A stretch of DNA of 38,921 nucleotides from Actinomycetota bacterium (GTDB lineage: Bacteria; Actinomycetota; Acidimicrobiia; Acidimicrobiales; Acidimicrobilacustridaceae). This document shows, one piece after another, positions 1-8,896 of the stretch. The number at the start of each line of letters is the position of its first letter. Positions within the stretch are counted from its first letter, which is position 1. The notes under the pieces were generated by a model. That model searched no databases. It was given only the letters and a program-made list of their open reading frames with translations, and was not told the origin of the DNA. The DNA is taken from the NCBI GenBank assembly GCA_009699125.1, contig WLOT01000003.1:1-38921 (forward strand), written 5' to 3'. The position numbers and the translations under genes are program-made.

Positions 1-665
1 ACGACGTCGAGAGCAAGATCACCGTCAAGCTCACACACCATTGATCCGGTCGAGCGCGTCACAGTGAGTGGCCCCAAGAGCGATGTAGATCCGAAGGCGA
101 GACTTGCCTGGGCTGCGGTGGAGCGGAAGGCAATGGCAATACAACCGTGGCGCCGACCCGATGCTTCATACAGCAACGGCGCACCGTGTGAACCCGAGAG
201 GAGTCCGCCGGCGATGACCTTGTTCGTTCGAAGTTCGCAGAGTTGGTCGATCGTTTGCGTCACCATTGGCAACGATGGGTCGCCGAGAACGATGACAGAT
301 TCCGCCGAAGCGAGAAGTCGCGTTGAGAGGTAGTTGAGGTCTTCCACGCCGTTATCGAGACTGATGAATTCAATGTCATGGTCATGTGTCTCGGACCAGA
401 AGGCCCACAGGCTGAGTGCGGCTCCTCGTGAGACTTCGGAGCCAGCTCCGATAACGCCGGAGGAAGCGACGAAGAGCAAGTGTCGCGGCCCGAGAATGGT
501 CTCGACCGCTTGCGCTATGTCCTCTGCGGCGCCGCTAAACGCAGACGTCGCAAACACCATGATGAGGTCCGGAGCTTCATTACCAGAATCAAGAATGTCA
601 GCGATGACGTCGCCGGTTGCATGCGATGCAAGCGGATGCGTGGAAAGCGCAGCGGCGCTGCGCAT
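1..665 (-). CDS. FIST N-domain-containing protein (partial, runs off the left edge)
   Basis: Reverse-strand translation is open from ATG at 665 to position 1: MRSAAALSTHPLASHATGDVIADILDSGNEAPDLIMVFATSAFSGAAEDIAQAVETILGPRHLLFVASSGVIGAGSEVSRGAALSLWAF...; FIST-like pattern. Not in the ORF track because it has no stop in the window. Confidence 0.8.
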   Translation of the reverse strand, partial: MRSAAALSTHPLASHATGDVIADILDSGNEAPDLIMVFATSAFSGAAEDIAQAVETILGPRHLLFVASSGVIGAGSEVSRGAALSLWAFWSETHDHDIEFISLDNGVEDLNYLSTRLLASAESVIVLGDPSLPMVTQTIDQLCELRTNKVIAGGLLSGSHGAPLLYEASGRRHGCIAIAFRSTAAQASLAFGSTSLLGPLTVTRSTGSMVCELDGDLALDV

Positions 666-1051
666 CAGGAAACTGGAGGCAGCAGCGTGAATGGAACGAC
701 GGTGACTGGCCCGAGATCGACACGACAATGCGCTTCTATCGTTCCGTATTCTTCAAATGACAATTCGGCACGAACGAGTCGGTAATTGAACTTTCCGGGT
801 TCAACCTGGAGCGGCTGGACGTTTCTCGCCAACTGTTCTTCGCCCTTGAGGTACACGACCTCTAAGGCTCCAGAATCGCGTGAGCCCGGTGGACAATGAA
901 CAATCACGCAAAGGTGAGGCTCCATCGTCACGGGAACTGCATGCGGCGCAGCGGCCGAGAATTGAATGCCTGTGATGTCGATGCGCGTGGAAGGGCCAGC
1001 GACCTGGCGAGTATCGATGCCTTCGATGAAAAGTGCCGAGAGGATCTCCAT
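665..1051 (-). CDS. Conserved hypothetical protein (DUF6941-like)
   Basis: Minus ORF 665..1141 with likely start at internal Met (MEILSALFIEGIDTRQVAG...). Its TGA overlaps the ATG of the FIST gene (TGATG), consistent with an operon. Confidence 0.55.
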   Translation of the reverse strand: MEILSALFIEGIDTRQVAGPSTRIDITGIQFSAAAPHAVPVTMEPHLCVIVHCPPGSRDSGALEVVYLKGEEQLARNVQPLQVEPGKFNYRLVRAELSFEEYGTIEAHCRVDLGPVTVVPFTLLPPVS

Positions 1052-1110
1052 CAATGAGACGGTAATCGGAGTCACCTGCCGGGGGAACAGACCACCGCTA
1101 GCCTTGGCAG

Positions 1111-1722
1111 ATGGCCGTAGGCGAAGGTGTGACACCAACACGTGAGGTAATCCTCATTGAGGCAGAGCTCTGTTTCGCAGAAAACGGGTTCGATGGGACC
1201 TCACTGAATGACATTGCTGGTGCAGTTGGCATCCGCCGTTCGAGCGTTCTTCACCATTTCCCTTCAAAAGAGGCCATCTACAAAGAGGTCTTTGATCGTG
1301 CGCTAGCGGGCTGGATTATTCAGGTCGACAACGCAACCGATTCTCCGGTTCAGGGCTGGGAGAAGGTCGATCTCGTTCTCACGGCTGGCTTCTCATTCTT
1401 TATGGAGAACTCAGAATTTGTTCGCATCGTTCGTCGCGAGGCGCTTGACGGCGGACGGAGGCTTGGTGTCGACCTTGGCGTGGCGTTGCGTCCACTCTTC
1501 GAAAAAGCGGTCGACTACTTCACAGTCGAGATGGAAGCAGGCACCTTCCGAAGGTTCGACGCCGAGCAACTCATGCTCACTGGTTATGGCGCCCTCTTGA
1601 GCTATTTCAGCGACCTTCCGTTCATTGAGGGTCTCCTTGATCGAGATCCACTTGCACGTGATGCGCTCGAACAGCGACTTGAACACCTGCGTTTGTTCTT
1701 CAGGGCAGCGCTTGAGGCATGA
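1111..1722 (+). CDS. TetR/AcrR family transcriptional regulator
   Basis: N-terminal [55 protein letters not shown]. Confidence 0.9.
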   Translation: MAVGEGVTPTREVILIEAELCFAENGFDGTSLNDIAGAVGIRRSSVLHHFPSKEAIYKEVFDRALAGWIIQVDNATDSPVQGWEKVDLVLTAGFSFFMENSEFVRIVRREALDGGRRLGVDLGVALRPLFEKAVDYFTVEMEAGTFRRFDAEQLMLTGYGALLSYFSDLPFIEGLLDRDPLARDALEQRLEHLRLFFRAALEA

Positions 1723-2381
1723 GCACCACCCTTTCTGAATCCGACTCGAAAACTTTGCTTTCTGGTTTCGGAGTGCGCTTTCTCCCGGAGTCTTTGGCGA
1801 CGGGCCCAGCCGATGCGGTCGCATTCGCGGCTCAGTGCGGAGGACCGATGGCCCTCAAGCTCTGTGGGGCCAATATCGCCCACAAATCTGAACGAGGCCT
1901 CGTGCACCTAGGCGTTGTGGGGGCCGACGCGGTCAGTCGCTCATGTCAGGAATTGCTCGACGCAGCGCGACCCGAGGACAACGCAACCGGTGTCCTTATT
2001 GCTCCTATGGCAATCGGGCTACGTGAGTTCATCGCAGGTATTTCTGTTGACCCGGTTTTTGGGCCGACGGTCGTGTTCGGACTCGGGGGAGTCCTCGCTG
2101 AGGCAATCGCCGATGTGACCGTTCGGCTTGCACCGCTGCGTCGATACGACGCGTTCGACATGCTTCATTCCTTGCGAAGTCAATCGTTGTTCGGGCCATT
2201 CCGAGGAGAGCCAGCGGTCGATCTCGAGGCGCTCGCCGATTTGCTGTGTGCACTCTCTGCAGCTTCTTCGCAGATCGAAGGCTTGATCTCAATCGATCTG
2301 AACCCGGTCATGATCGTTGACGGATCACCGGTTGCACTCGATGCTCTTGTCGAAGTGACTGCGGCGGACGTGGTTTCGTGA
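1719..2381 (+). CDS. ATP-grasp domain protein, beta-type subunit of ADP-forming acyl/acetyl-CoA synthetase
   Basis: [54 protein letters not shown] motifs; overlaps the TetR stop and is followed by the CoA-binding partner. Confidence 0.8.
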   Translation: MSTTLSESDSKTLLSGFGVRFLPESLATGPADAVAFAAQCGGPMALKLCGANIAHKSERGLVHLGVVGADAVSRSCQELLDAARPEDNATGVLIAPMAIGLREFIAGISVDPVFGPTVVFGLGGVLAEAIADVTVRLAPLRRYDAFDMLHSLRSQSLFGPFRGEPAVDLEALADLLCALSAASSQIEGLISIDLNPVMIVDGSPVALDALVEVTAADVVS

Positions 2382-3856
2382 TCTCCACAGAACACTTCAC
2401 TGCGCTTTTTGATCCGCGAGCGATCGTGGTGGCAGGAGCCTCGACACATCCTGGCAAGTTCGGATTCGTCGCTCTCCACAACATTCTTTCGTGCGGTTAC
2501 AGCGGCGAGGTTTTCGCCACAAACCGAGAGCGTGCTGAAGTACTCGGCCGGTCAACCTTCGCGGACCTCACCGAGATCCCCGACGGAGTCGTCGATCTTG
2601 TTTTTGTTTGTACCCCTGCTGCTTCCAACCCTGAGTTGCTGCGTCAGGCCGCCTCAAAGGGAATTCGAGCGGCGTTTATCGCTTCGGCTGGTTACGGCGA
2701 GTCAGGAGAAGACGGTCGCCGGCTCCAATCCGACCTTGTCGATCTTGCGAATGAACTCGACATGGTCATCGTCGGCCCAAACGGGCAAGGTCTGATTTCG
2801 ACGCCTTCGTCTCTCTGCGCGCAGATCGTTGCTCCCTTCCCGCCCGCGGGTCGTATCGGGATCGCTAGCCAGTCAGGGAACTTCGTTTCTTCGTTTATGA
2901 ATCTTTCTCGACAGAGTGGCGTCGGAGTCAGTCGCGCAATTTCGGTCGGCAATGCTGCCCAGGTTGGCGTGATCGACATGCTTGAGTACTACGCCGACGA
3001 TCCAGAAACCGCCGTAGGACTTGTGTATCTCGAAGGTGTTCCCGATGGTCGTGAATTCGCGAAGCGCCTTGAAGCGGTCTGTCGCCGAATGCCGGTCGTG
3101 ATTGTGAAGGGCGGAGCCTCAGGGTCGGGGGCCAAAGCTGCCGCGAGCCATACCGGTTCTCTTGCGACAGACGATCGAGTTTTCGATGGCATGTGTCGTC
3201 AGGTTGGCGCGAGTCGGGCGTCTTCGGTTGCGGAGGCGTTTGATCTTGCTGCAGCTTTCGCGACCCTTCCTGCTCCGTCAGGGCCGCGGCTGGCAATCGT
3301 CACCACCGTGGGAGGATGGGGTGTGCTCGCAGCCGACGCAACTTCCAACACGAGCCTCGAGCTCGTCGATCTGCCTGACGATCTGCGCACCACGCTCGAC
3401 GGGCTTCTGCCGCCACGTTGGAGCAGGAATAACCCGATCGATCTTGCTGGCGGGGAAACAAAAGATACGGTGCCGGCAGTTCTTGATGCAGTCGTTCGCC
3501 ATCTCGACGTTGACGCAACATTGGTCCTCGGCATGGGGATCCAGTCGAATCAGGGTCGGCTTGAGCGCGAGGGTCCCTTTTATCCGGACCACGGTCTTGA
3601 GCGGATTGTTGCGTTCCACGATCGTCAGGATTCTCGTTACGTTGAAGTCGCACTCGCAGCTTCTGCTGCGTCGAACAAGCCAGTACTAATTGCTTCGGAA
3701 TTAGCCGTTGCCGATCCTTCGAATGCTGCTGTCTCAGCGGTTCGAGAAGCGGACCGTTACTGCTTTCCATCAGCAGAACGGGCGGTGAAGGCTCTTCACT
3801 TCATGTACGAACGTGAGCGATGGCTGGCGTCATTCGCCAGTGAGTCGTCCAACTGA
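2378..3856 (+). CDS. CoA-binding / succinyl-CoA ligase-like alpha-type subunit of ADP-forming acyl-CoA synthetase
   Basis: FDPRAIVVAGASTHPGKFGFVALHNIL..., VGPNGQGLIST, GIASQSGNFVSSFMNLSRQSGVGVSRAISVGN, AAASHTGSLATDD. Confidence 0.85.
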   Translation: MISTEHFTALFDPRAIVVAGASTHPGKFGFVALHNILSCGYSGEVFATNRERAEVLGRSTFADLTEIPDGVVDLVFVCTPAASNPELLRQAASKGIRAAFIASAGYGESGEDGRRLQSDLVDLANELDMVIVGPNGQGLISTPSSLCAQIVAPFPPAGRIGIASQSGNFVSSFMNLSRQSGVGVSRAISVGNAAQVGVIDMLEYYADDPETAVGLVYLEGVPDGREFAKRLEAVCRRMPVVIVKGGASGSGAKAAASHTGSLATDDRVFDGMCRQVGASRASSVAEAFDLAAAFATLPAPSGPRLAIVTTVGGWGVLAADATSNTSLELVDLPDDLRTTLDGLLPPRWSRNNPIDLAGGETKDTVPAVLDAVVRHLDVDATLVLGMGIQSNQGRLEREGPFYPDHGLERIVAFHDRQDSRYVEVALAASAASNKPVLIASELAVADPSNAAVSAVREADRYCFPSAERAVKALHFMYERERWLASFASESSN

Positions 3857-3862
3857 TTCCAG

Positions 3863-5275
3863 ATGTCGACACGCAAACTCTTCGCTGCAGCAATCGCGAC
3901 CGTTCTGGTTCTGATTGCGTGCTCTGCCCCCTCTCAGGCAGCAGCGGGCCCCGAGTCTGACCAGACGACATCGTCCTCGGTGCGTCTGACGACGCCGCTG
4001 CTTTCAGCTCGCCGGTTCCCGGGTTCTCTGCAAGCCACGACCGCTGATCCCGAACTCTCTGCGTCAATTGATCAGTACGTGAACAAAGTCGTCGGTTCGA
4101 CCTGCGTGATCGTCGCCCAAGATGGTCGAGTCATTTACGAACGCGTCTCGAACGGTGCGTTAGCACCAGCATCTACGCTCAAGCTGGCGACCGCTCTTGC
4201 GGCACTCGACCTACTCGGCCCGGAGTCGACCTTCACAACGCGATTTGTCGCCTCGAAGCAACCTAAGAATGGCGTGGTCGACGGCGACCTCTACGTCGTC
4301 GGCGGTGGCGATCCGTTGTTTGCGACATCGGGATACAAAACAGTCTTCGACGACCCGGATCAGTTCTACGAAGACTTCACTGCTCTTGCCGATTCTCTGA
4401 AGGATGCCGGGATCAAAGAGATCACGGGGAACATCGTTGGTGATGATTCTCGGTACGACGCTGTTCGGTGGGTACCAACGTGGCCGACCCGGTATCAGAT
4501 CGGCGGGACTGTTGCGCCGCTGTCGGCACTCGTCGTCAATGACGGCAACACCGGTTACACAGACACGCCAAATGATGCAACGACAAACCGTAAGGCCGGT
4601 GATTCGCCACTTTTATTCGCGCAAACCCTCCGCACCGTTCTCAATTCCAAAGGGATCAAAGTAAGCGGCGCGGCGGCTACCGGCAGAGCGCCATCTGATG
4701 GCAAAGAAATTGCGTCATTCAATTCTGTTCCCATGACGCAGGTGGTGGCGGAGATGCTCACCAATTCCGACAACACCACAGCCGAACTCGTGATGAAAGA
4801 AATCGGTCTTCAGTCGAAGGGACAGGGCACAACTGCAGCCGGCGTTGAGGCCACCAAGGAATCGCTGATCCGTCAGGGCTTCGACCTCACTGGACTGGTC
4901 ATGCTCGACGGATCTGGCCTCGATACTGGTGATCGCATGACGTGCGAATTGAATCTGGCGCTCATCACCGCTGTCACACAGAACGATGAACTTTTGAAGG
5001 CCCTTCCGCTGGGCGGGAAAACTGGAACGCTGCGTAAGCGCATGGCGGCGACACCCTCGACCGGACGGGTACGAGCAAAGACTGGAACGTTGAACAGCGT
5101 CAACGCGCTCGCTGGTTTTGCGGACACACCGCAGGGCAACACGTTGTCGTTCGCTTTCATCCATAACGGCTCAGATGTCCGCACGACTGGGGTTGCCGAC
5201 GGATTTACCGATCGACTCATGGCCTATGCCAAAGGCCCCCGGATCAGCGCCCTCGGTCCGCTTCCAGTGAAATGA
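3863..5275 (+). CDS. dacB: D-alanyl-D-alanine carboxypeptidase/endopeptidase (PBP4, peptidase S13)
   Basis: Signal peptide; PASTLKLATALAALDLLG (SxxK), TNSDNTTAELVMKEIG (SxN), KTGTLNSVNALAGF (KTG). Confidence 0.9.
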   Translation: MSTRKLFAAAIATVLVLIACSAPSQAAAGPESDQTTSSSVRLTTPLLSARRFPGSLQATTADPELSASIDQYVNKVVGSTCVIVAQDGRVIYERVSNGALAPASTLKLATALAALDLLGPESTFTTRFVASKQPKNGVVDGDLYVVGGGDPLFATSGYKTVFDDPDQFYEDFTALADSLKDAGIKEITGNIVGDDSRYDAVRWVPTWPTRYQIGGTVAPLSALVVNDGNTGYTDTPNDATTNRKAGDSPLLFAQTLRTVLNSKGIKVSGAAATGRAPSDGKEIASFNSVPMTQVVAEMLTNSDNTTAELVMKEIGLQSKGQGTTAAGVEATKESLIRQGFDLTGLVMLDGSGLDTGDRMTCELNLALITAVTQNDELLKALPLGGKTGTLRKRMAATPSTGRVRAKTGTLNSVNALAGFADTPQGNTLSFAFIHNGSDVRTTGVADGFTDRLMAYAKGPRISALGPLPVK

Positions 5276-5931
5276 CGTCCAGCGAGACCCCGTGGAGACG
5301 CGAACTGCCAATGTTCCCGCTCGGCTCCGTTGTACTGCCGGGTGTCGGAATTCCGCTCCACGTGTTCGAGCCTCGTTACAGGGCCTTGGTGATGACCTGC
5401 TTGACCGATGACCGTCTGTTCGGATCGGTCCTCATCGAACGAGGGAGTGAAGTTGGTGGGGGAGACCATCGCGGCACGGTCGGCACGCTTGTGCGGATCA
5501 TCGAGGCCGAAGAGTCGCCAGATGGACGTTGGGCGGTCATGGGGATCGGTATCGAGCGTCTGCGCGTCTTGGAATGGCTTCCTGATGATCCATTTCCACG
5601 ATGCATCGCAGAAGCGTTGCCTGATGGGTCGACGACACCGGAGACGGAAAGCCTTGTGCGTCGCACCCTTGAAGAAACCCTGAGGCTTATGGAGCGATTG
5701 GGAGTGGACGGGATCGACTCCCAGTCACGTCCGGAACTCGATGACGATCATTCGGTGGCATCGTTCCAGCTCACCGCTCTGTCGCCGCTAGGGCCACTTG
5801 ACCGTCTCAAGGCTTTGAAGTCTCCCGATCCAGATTCCCGACTGACCGGTCTTCTGGATTCACTTGCTGATCAGACATCCATTCTCGACGCCATCGACAG
5901 CCTCAACGATGGAAACAATCCGCCAGATTGA
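5272..5931 (+). CDS. LON N-terminal (substrate-binding) domain protein
   Basis: LPMFPLGSVVLPGVGIPLHVFEPRYRALVMTCL...RLFGSVLIERGSEVGGGD is typical of stand-alone LON-domain proteins. Confidence 0.85.
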   Translation: MTSSETPWRRELPMFPLGSVVLPGVGIPLHVFEPRYRALVMTCLTDDRLFGSVLIERGSEVGGGDHRGTVGTLVRIIEAEESPDGRWAVMGIGIERLRVLEWLPDDPFPRCIAEALPDGSTTPETESLVRRTLEETLRLMERLGVDGIDSQSRPELDDDHSVASFQLTALSPLGPLDRLKALKSPDPDSRLTGLLDSLADQTSILDAIDSLNDGNNPPD

Positions 5932-6053
5932 GGCGATCCCAGCCGTCGGAGGGTCGTGCGGACTCCAAGAGCATCAATTGAGTGGGATACTTGTGGCCTT
6001 GGAGCGCCGGAGGGCCGGCGTCCCCTCAGTCAAGAGACTCCGAAGGAACAACT

Positions 6054-6401
6054 GTGGCGTCCTCAAAATCTATTTCTGAAATCGTGCAGGACCTTTGGGA
6101 TCTCCTCGTGGCATATGCCCGTCAGGAGACGATTGATCCGCTCCGCAACATCGGTCGCTATTTGGCCTTTGGTGTTGGAGGAATGATCGTGATCACTCTC
6201 GGAGTCTTCTTGCTTGGCCTTTCAGGATTACGAGCGCTCCAGACTCAGACCGGCGATGTCTTTGTCGGGTTCTGGTCGTGGGTGCCGTATTTGATCGTTG
6301 CACTTGTGTTCTCCGGCCTCGTCGCCCTCGCGATCTCACGGATCGGAAAGGGCAGTGTCGGGGCACGTTCGACAAGCGCACTTCCAGGAGCGAACCGATG
6401 A
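6054..6401 (+). CDS. Small membrane protein, phage-holin superfamily III-like
   Basis: GTG start at 6054 (VASSKSISEIVQDLWDLLVAYARQETIDPLRNIGRYLAFGVGGMIVITLG...), AAGGA upstream, two TM segments. The upstream part of the track ORF (5982-6053) is probably not translated. Confidence 0.6.
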   Translation: MASSKSISEIVQDLWDLLVAYARQETIDPLRNIGRYLAFGVGGMIVITLGVFLLGLSGLRALQTQTGDVFVGFWSWVPYLIVALVFSGLVALAISRIGKGSVGARSTSALPGANR

Positions 6402-6607
6402 GCCCCGACGGACCAATCACTAGAGATCACATCGAACAACGGTTCCGAGACATCCAGTCGGAAGTTGAAGGCGTTGAATCCGAGGCGCGCAGCTACACCA
6501 CCATTGCTGTCGCCGCAGTTGCTGTAACCCTCGTCGTCGTTGCCTTCGCGCTTGGAAGTCGACGCGGCCGCAAGCGCCGGACGTTTGTCGAGATTCGCCG
6601 AGTATGA
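6398..6607 (+). CDS. Small single-TM hypothetical protein
   Basis: ATG at 6398 overlaps the upstream stop; MSPDGPITRDHIEQRFRDIQSEVEGVESEARSYTTIAVAAVAVTLVVVAFALGSRRGRKRR. Confidence 0.65.
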   Translation: MSPDGPITRDHIEQRFRDIQSEVEGVESEARSYTTIAVAAVAVTLVVVAFALGSRRGRKRRTFVEIRRV

Positions 6608-6885
6608 GCCTGCTCTCCGACATTCGCCGCCAGGCCCTTACGAAGGGTCTTTTCGGGGGGAGCCGTCCATGGCTTCTCCTCGGCATCGCAGCTTGGACGT
6701 TTCGGGGTCTGCAATGGGCGCTTCGTCCAGAACCCAAGGTCGTGTATCGGAGCAAGCTCGAGGTAGGCGAGACCATCGTCCTGACCAACGAGCCAGCGGC
6801 TCCAACGCGTCGCCAACGCAAGAAGTTGCGGAAGGCCGAGAAGCGCTCTGACCGCAAGGCAGAACGCCTCTCAAGACGCGCCTAG
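6604..6885 (+). CDS. Hypothetical protein with basic C-terminus
   Basis: ATG overlaps the upstream stop; 93 aa with hydrophobic middle and a KKLRKAEKRSDRKAERLSRRA tail. Confidence 0.6.
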   Translation: MSLLSDIRRQALTKGLFGGSRPWLLLGIAAWTFRGLQWALRPEPKVVYRSKLEVGETIVLTNEPAAPTRRQRKKLRKAEKRSDRKAERLSRRA

Positions 6886-6912
6886 GAGTTTCACCCTCCG
6901 GCCTGCGATCAT

Positions 6913-7119
6913 GTGCAGGTGAAGGTTCGACTCCATAATCCGCGGCGGGACCTCGAGATCGAGGGACCGATCACCATTATCAATTTGCTCGCTCGGCTCG
7001 ACCTCAATCGGGAGGCGGTACTTGTCGTTCGAGACGGAGAACTCGTGCCTGGTGACGAAAGTCTGTCCGATGACGACAGCATCGAGATCCGTCCCGTGAT
7101 TTCGGGCGGCGCGTTGTGA
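6913..7119 (+). CDS. MoaD/ThiS/TtuB-like ubiquitin-fold sulfur carrier, C-terminus ...SGGAL
   Basis: 68 aa: MQVKVRLHNPRRDLEIEGPITIINLLARLDLNREAVLVVRDGELVPGDESLSDDDSIEIRPVISGGAL (GTG start); typical ThiS/MoaD pattern, overlapping a TtuA-like gene. Confidence 0.8.
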   Translation: MQVKVRLHNPRRDLEIEGPITIINLLARLDLNREAVLVVRDGELVPGDESLSDDDSIEIRPVISGGAL

Positions 7120-8090
7120 AGTGCGTGACCTGTCGCGGACCAGCGATCATCGACATACGTCGACACAATTCCAATTTCTGCGCAGAACATTTCATCGAGC
7201 AGTGTCACCGACAGGTGCGCAAGGCAATCGAGGAATTCGAAATGTTTGGGCCTGACGACAAACTTCTCGTTGCGGTTTCGGGCGGCAAAGATTCGCTTGC
7301 AATCTGGGACCTTCTTGTCGACCTCGGCTACGAGGCCGACGGTCTCTACATCGGACTGGGAATCGGCGACTACAGCGACACGTCACTAGATCACGCCCGG
7401 GCCTATGCACACTCGAGAGATCTTCGTCTGATCGAAGTCGATGTCCCGTCGACATTTGGATTCGACATTCCAAATGGATCCCGGGCCGCCAAGCGAGTCC
7501 CGTGCTCGGCCTGCGGTCTGTCGAAGCGCCATCTTTTCGATGAAGAGGCGATCAAGGGTGGTTACGACGTCCTTATCACCGGGCACAATCTCGACGATGA
7601 GGCAGCAGTTCTTTTCGGCAACACCCTGCATTGGCATACCGAGTACCTCGGTCGCCAACTTCCCGTTCTTCCTGCTCGCGACGGCTTCCCTCGAAAGGTG
7701 AAGCCGTTAGTTCGCCTCGCTGAACGAGAAACCGCCGCCTACTGCATCGTTAAGGGCATCGATTATCTCGTCGACGAGTGTCCGATGGCCGCTGGCAACA
7801 AACATCTCAGCTATAAGAATGCACTCAACGAGATTGAGGCGATGTCGCCGGGAGCGAAGCACTCTTTTTACTTCGGGTTCCTCGACCGAGCCGCCGCCTT
7901 CTTCGAAGTTGAGGCATCCATCGACCGCGAAGGCCTCGGAGCCTGTGCATCATGTGGGGCCCCAACGACCTCTGAAATCTGCGCCTTCTGTCGCCTCGTC
8001 GATCGAGCCGGAGGCCAACTTCCCGAACGAACCGGAGTTTCCGCTGTGTCAGTCGATCTTGGTCCAACCCGAACAGGATCAGTCCAGTGA
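7116..8090 (+). CDS. TtuA/NcsA/TtcA-type tRNA 2-thiolation enzyme
   Basis: N-terminal CxxC Zn site (KCVTCRGPA), PP-loop LLVAVSGGKDSLAIWDLL, PCSACGLSKRHL, TGHNLDDEAA, C-terminal CASCGAPTTSEICAFC. Confidence 0.88.
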   Translation: MKCVTCRGPAIIDIRRHNSNFCAEHFIEQCHRQVRKAIEEFEMFGPDDKLLVAVSGGKDSLAIWDLLVDLGYEADGLYIGLGIGDYSDTSLDHARAYAHSRDLRLIEVDVPSTFGFDIPNGSRAAKRVPCSACGLSKRHLFDEEAIKGGYDVLITGHNLDDEAAVLFGNTLHWHTEYLGRQLPVLPARDGFPRKVKPLVRLAERETAAYCIVKGIDYLVDECPMAAGNKHLSYKNALNEIEAMSPGAKHSFYFGFLDRAAAFFEVEASIDREGLGACASCGAPTTSEICAFCRLVDRAGGQLPERTGVSAVSVDLGPTRTGSVQ

Positions 8091-8860
8091 GTCGGTCGTT
8101 CGCCGTGGGCGACCGCGTGCTCCTAATCGACCCAAAGAAACGTCGCTACCTCATTACGTTGAAGCCAGCAGGGGAGTTCCACTCCCACTCGGGATTTGTG
8201 CCCCACGACTCACTGATCGGTTCACCCGAAGGCGTCACTGTGCAGTCAACAAAGAACGTCGCCTATTTGGCTGTGCGACCAACCTTGTCGGACTTTGTGC
8301 TGAAAATGCCGAGAGGCGCTCAAGTCATTTATCCGAAGGATCTCGGGCCGATACTCATGCACGCAGACATCTTTCCGGGTGCTCGAGTTCTTGAATCTGG
8401 TATCGGTTCCGGCGCACTCTCCATGGCGATGTTGCGAGCCGGCGCAGACATCATCGGATACGAACTCAGGGAAGACTTCGCCGATCGTGCGAAAGAGAAC
8501 GTCGAGGCGTTCCTCGGCACCGAGGCGCTCGATCGCTACCGCGTTGAATTGCGTGATTGCTACGACGGCATCGACGAAACCGATCTAGATCGAGTGGTTC
8601 TTGACCTTCCTGAACCGTGGCAGGTAGTTCCGCACGCCGCCAAGGCAATGCATCCGGGCGGAATCCTCTTGGCCTACACGCCGAGCATCGTTCAGGTGAT
8701 GCAACTTCGCCAAGCACTCGAACAGAGTCCTTTCGATATGCCCGAAACACTCGAAGTTCTCAACCGAACGTGGCATGTCGAGGGTGTTGCCGTTCGTCCC
8801 GACCATCGCATGGTTGCCCACACGGGATTCCTCACTCATGCGCGCTTGCTCGGCGGCTGA
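8087..8860 (+). CDS. trmI: tRNA (adenine(58)-N1)-methyltransferase
   Basis: YPKDLGPILMHADIFPGARVLESGIGSGALSMAMLRAGADIIGYELREDFADRAKENVEAFLG, DLPEPWQVVPHAAKAMHPGG; typical upstream neighbour of arc in actinobacteria. Confidence 0.93.
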   Translation: MSRSFAVGDRVLLIDPKKRRYLITLKPAGEFHSHSGFVPHDSLIGSPEGVTVQSTKNVAYLAVRPTLSDFVLKMPRGAQVIYPKDLGPILMHADIFPGARVLESGIGSGALSMAMLRAGADIIGYELREDFADRAKENVEAFLGTEALDRYRVELRDCYDGIDETDLDRVVLDLPEPWQVVPHAAKAMHPGGILLAYTPSIVQVMQLRQALEQSPFDMPETLEVLNRTWHVEGVAVRPDHRMVAHTGFLTHARLLGG

Positions 8861-8896
8861 ACGAGCCCTTGTGCTGATTGTCCGGCGGGCCTTTCG

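Noticed and set aside
64-785. Plus-strand ORFs of 89, 118 and 101 aa at the left edge
   Set aside because: They are antisense to a coherent FIST-domain reading frame and show no recognisable protein character.
6005-6020. GC-rich hairpin CGCCGG-AGGG-CCGGCG before the holin-like gene
   Set aside because: Short stem with no U-tract or conserved leader context; likely chance in GC-rich DNA.
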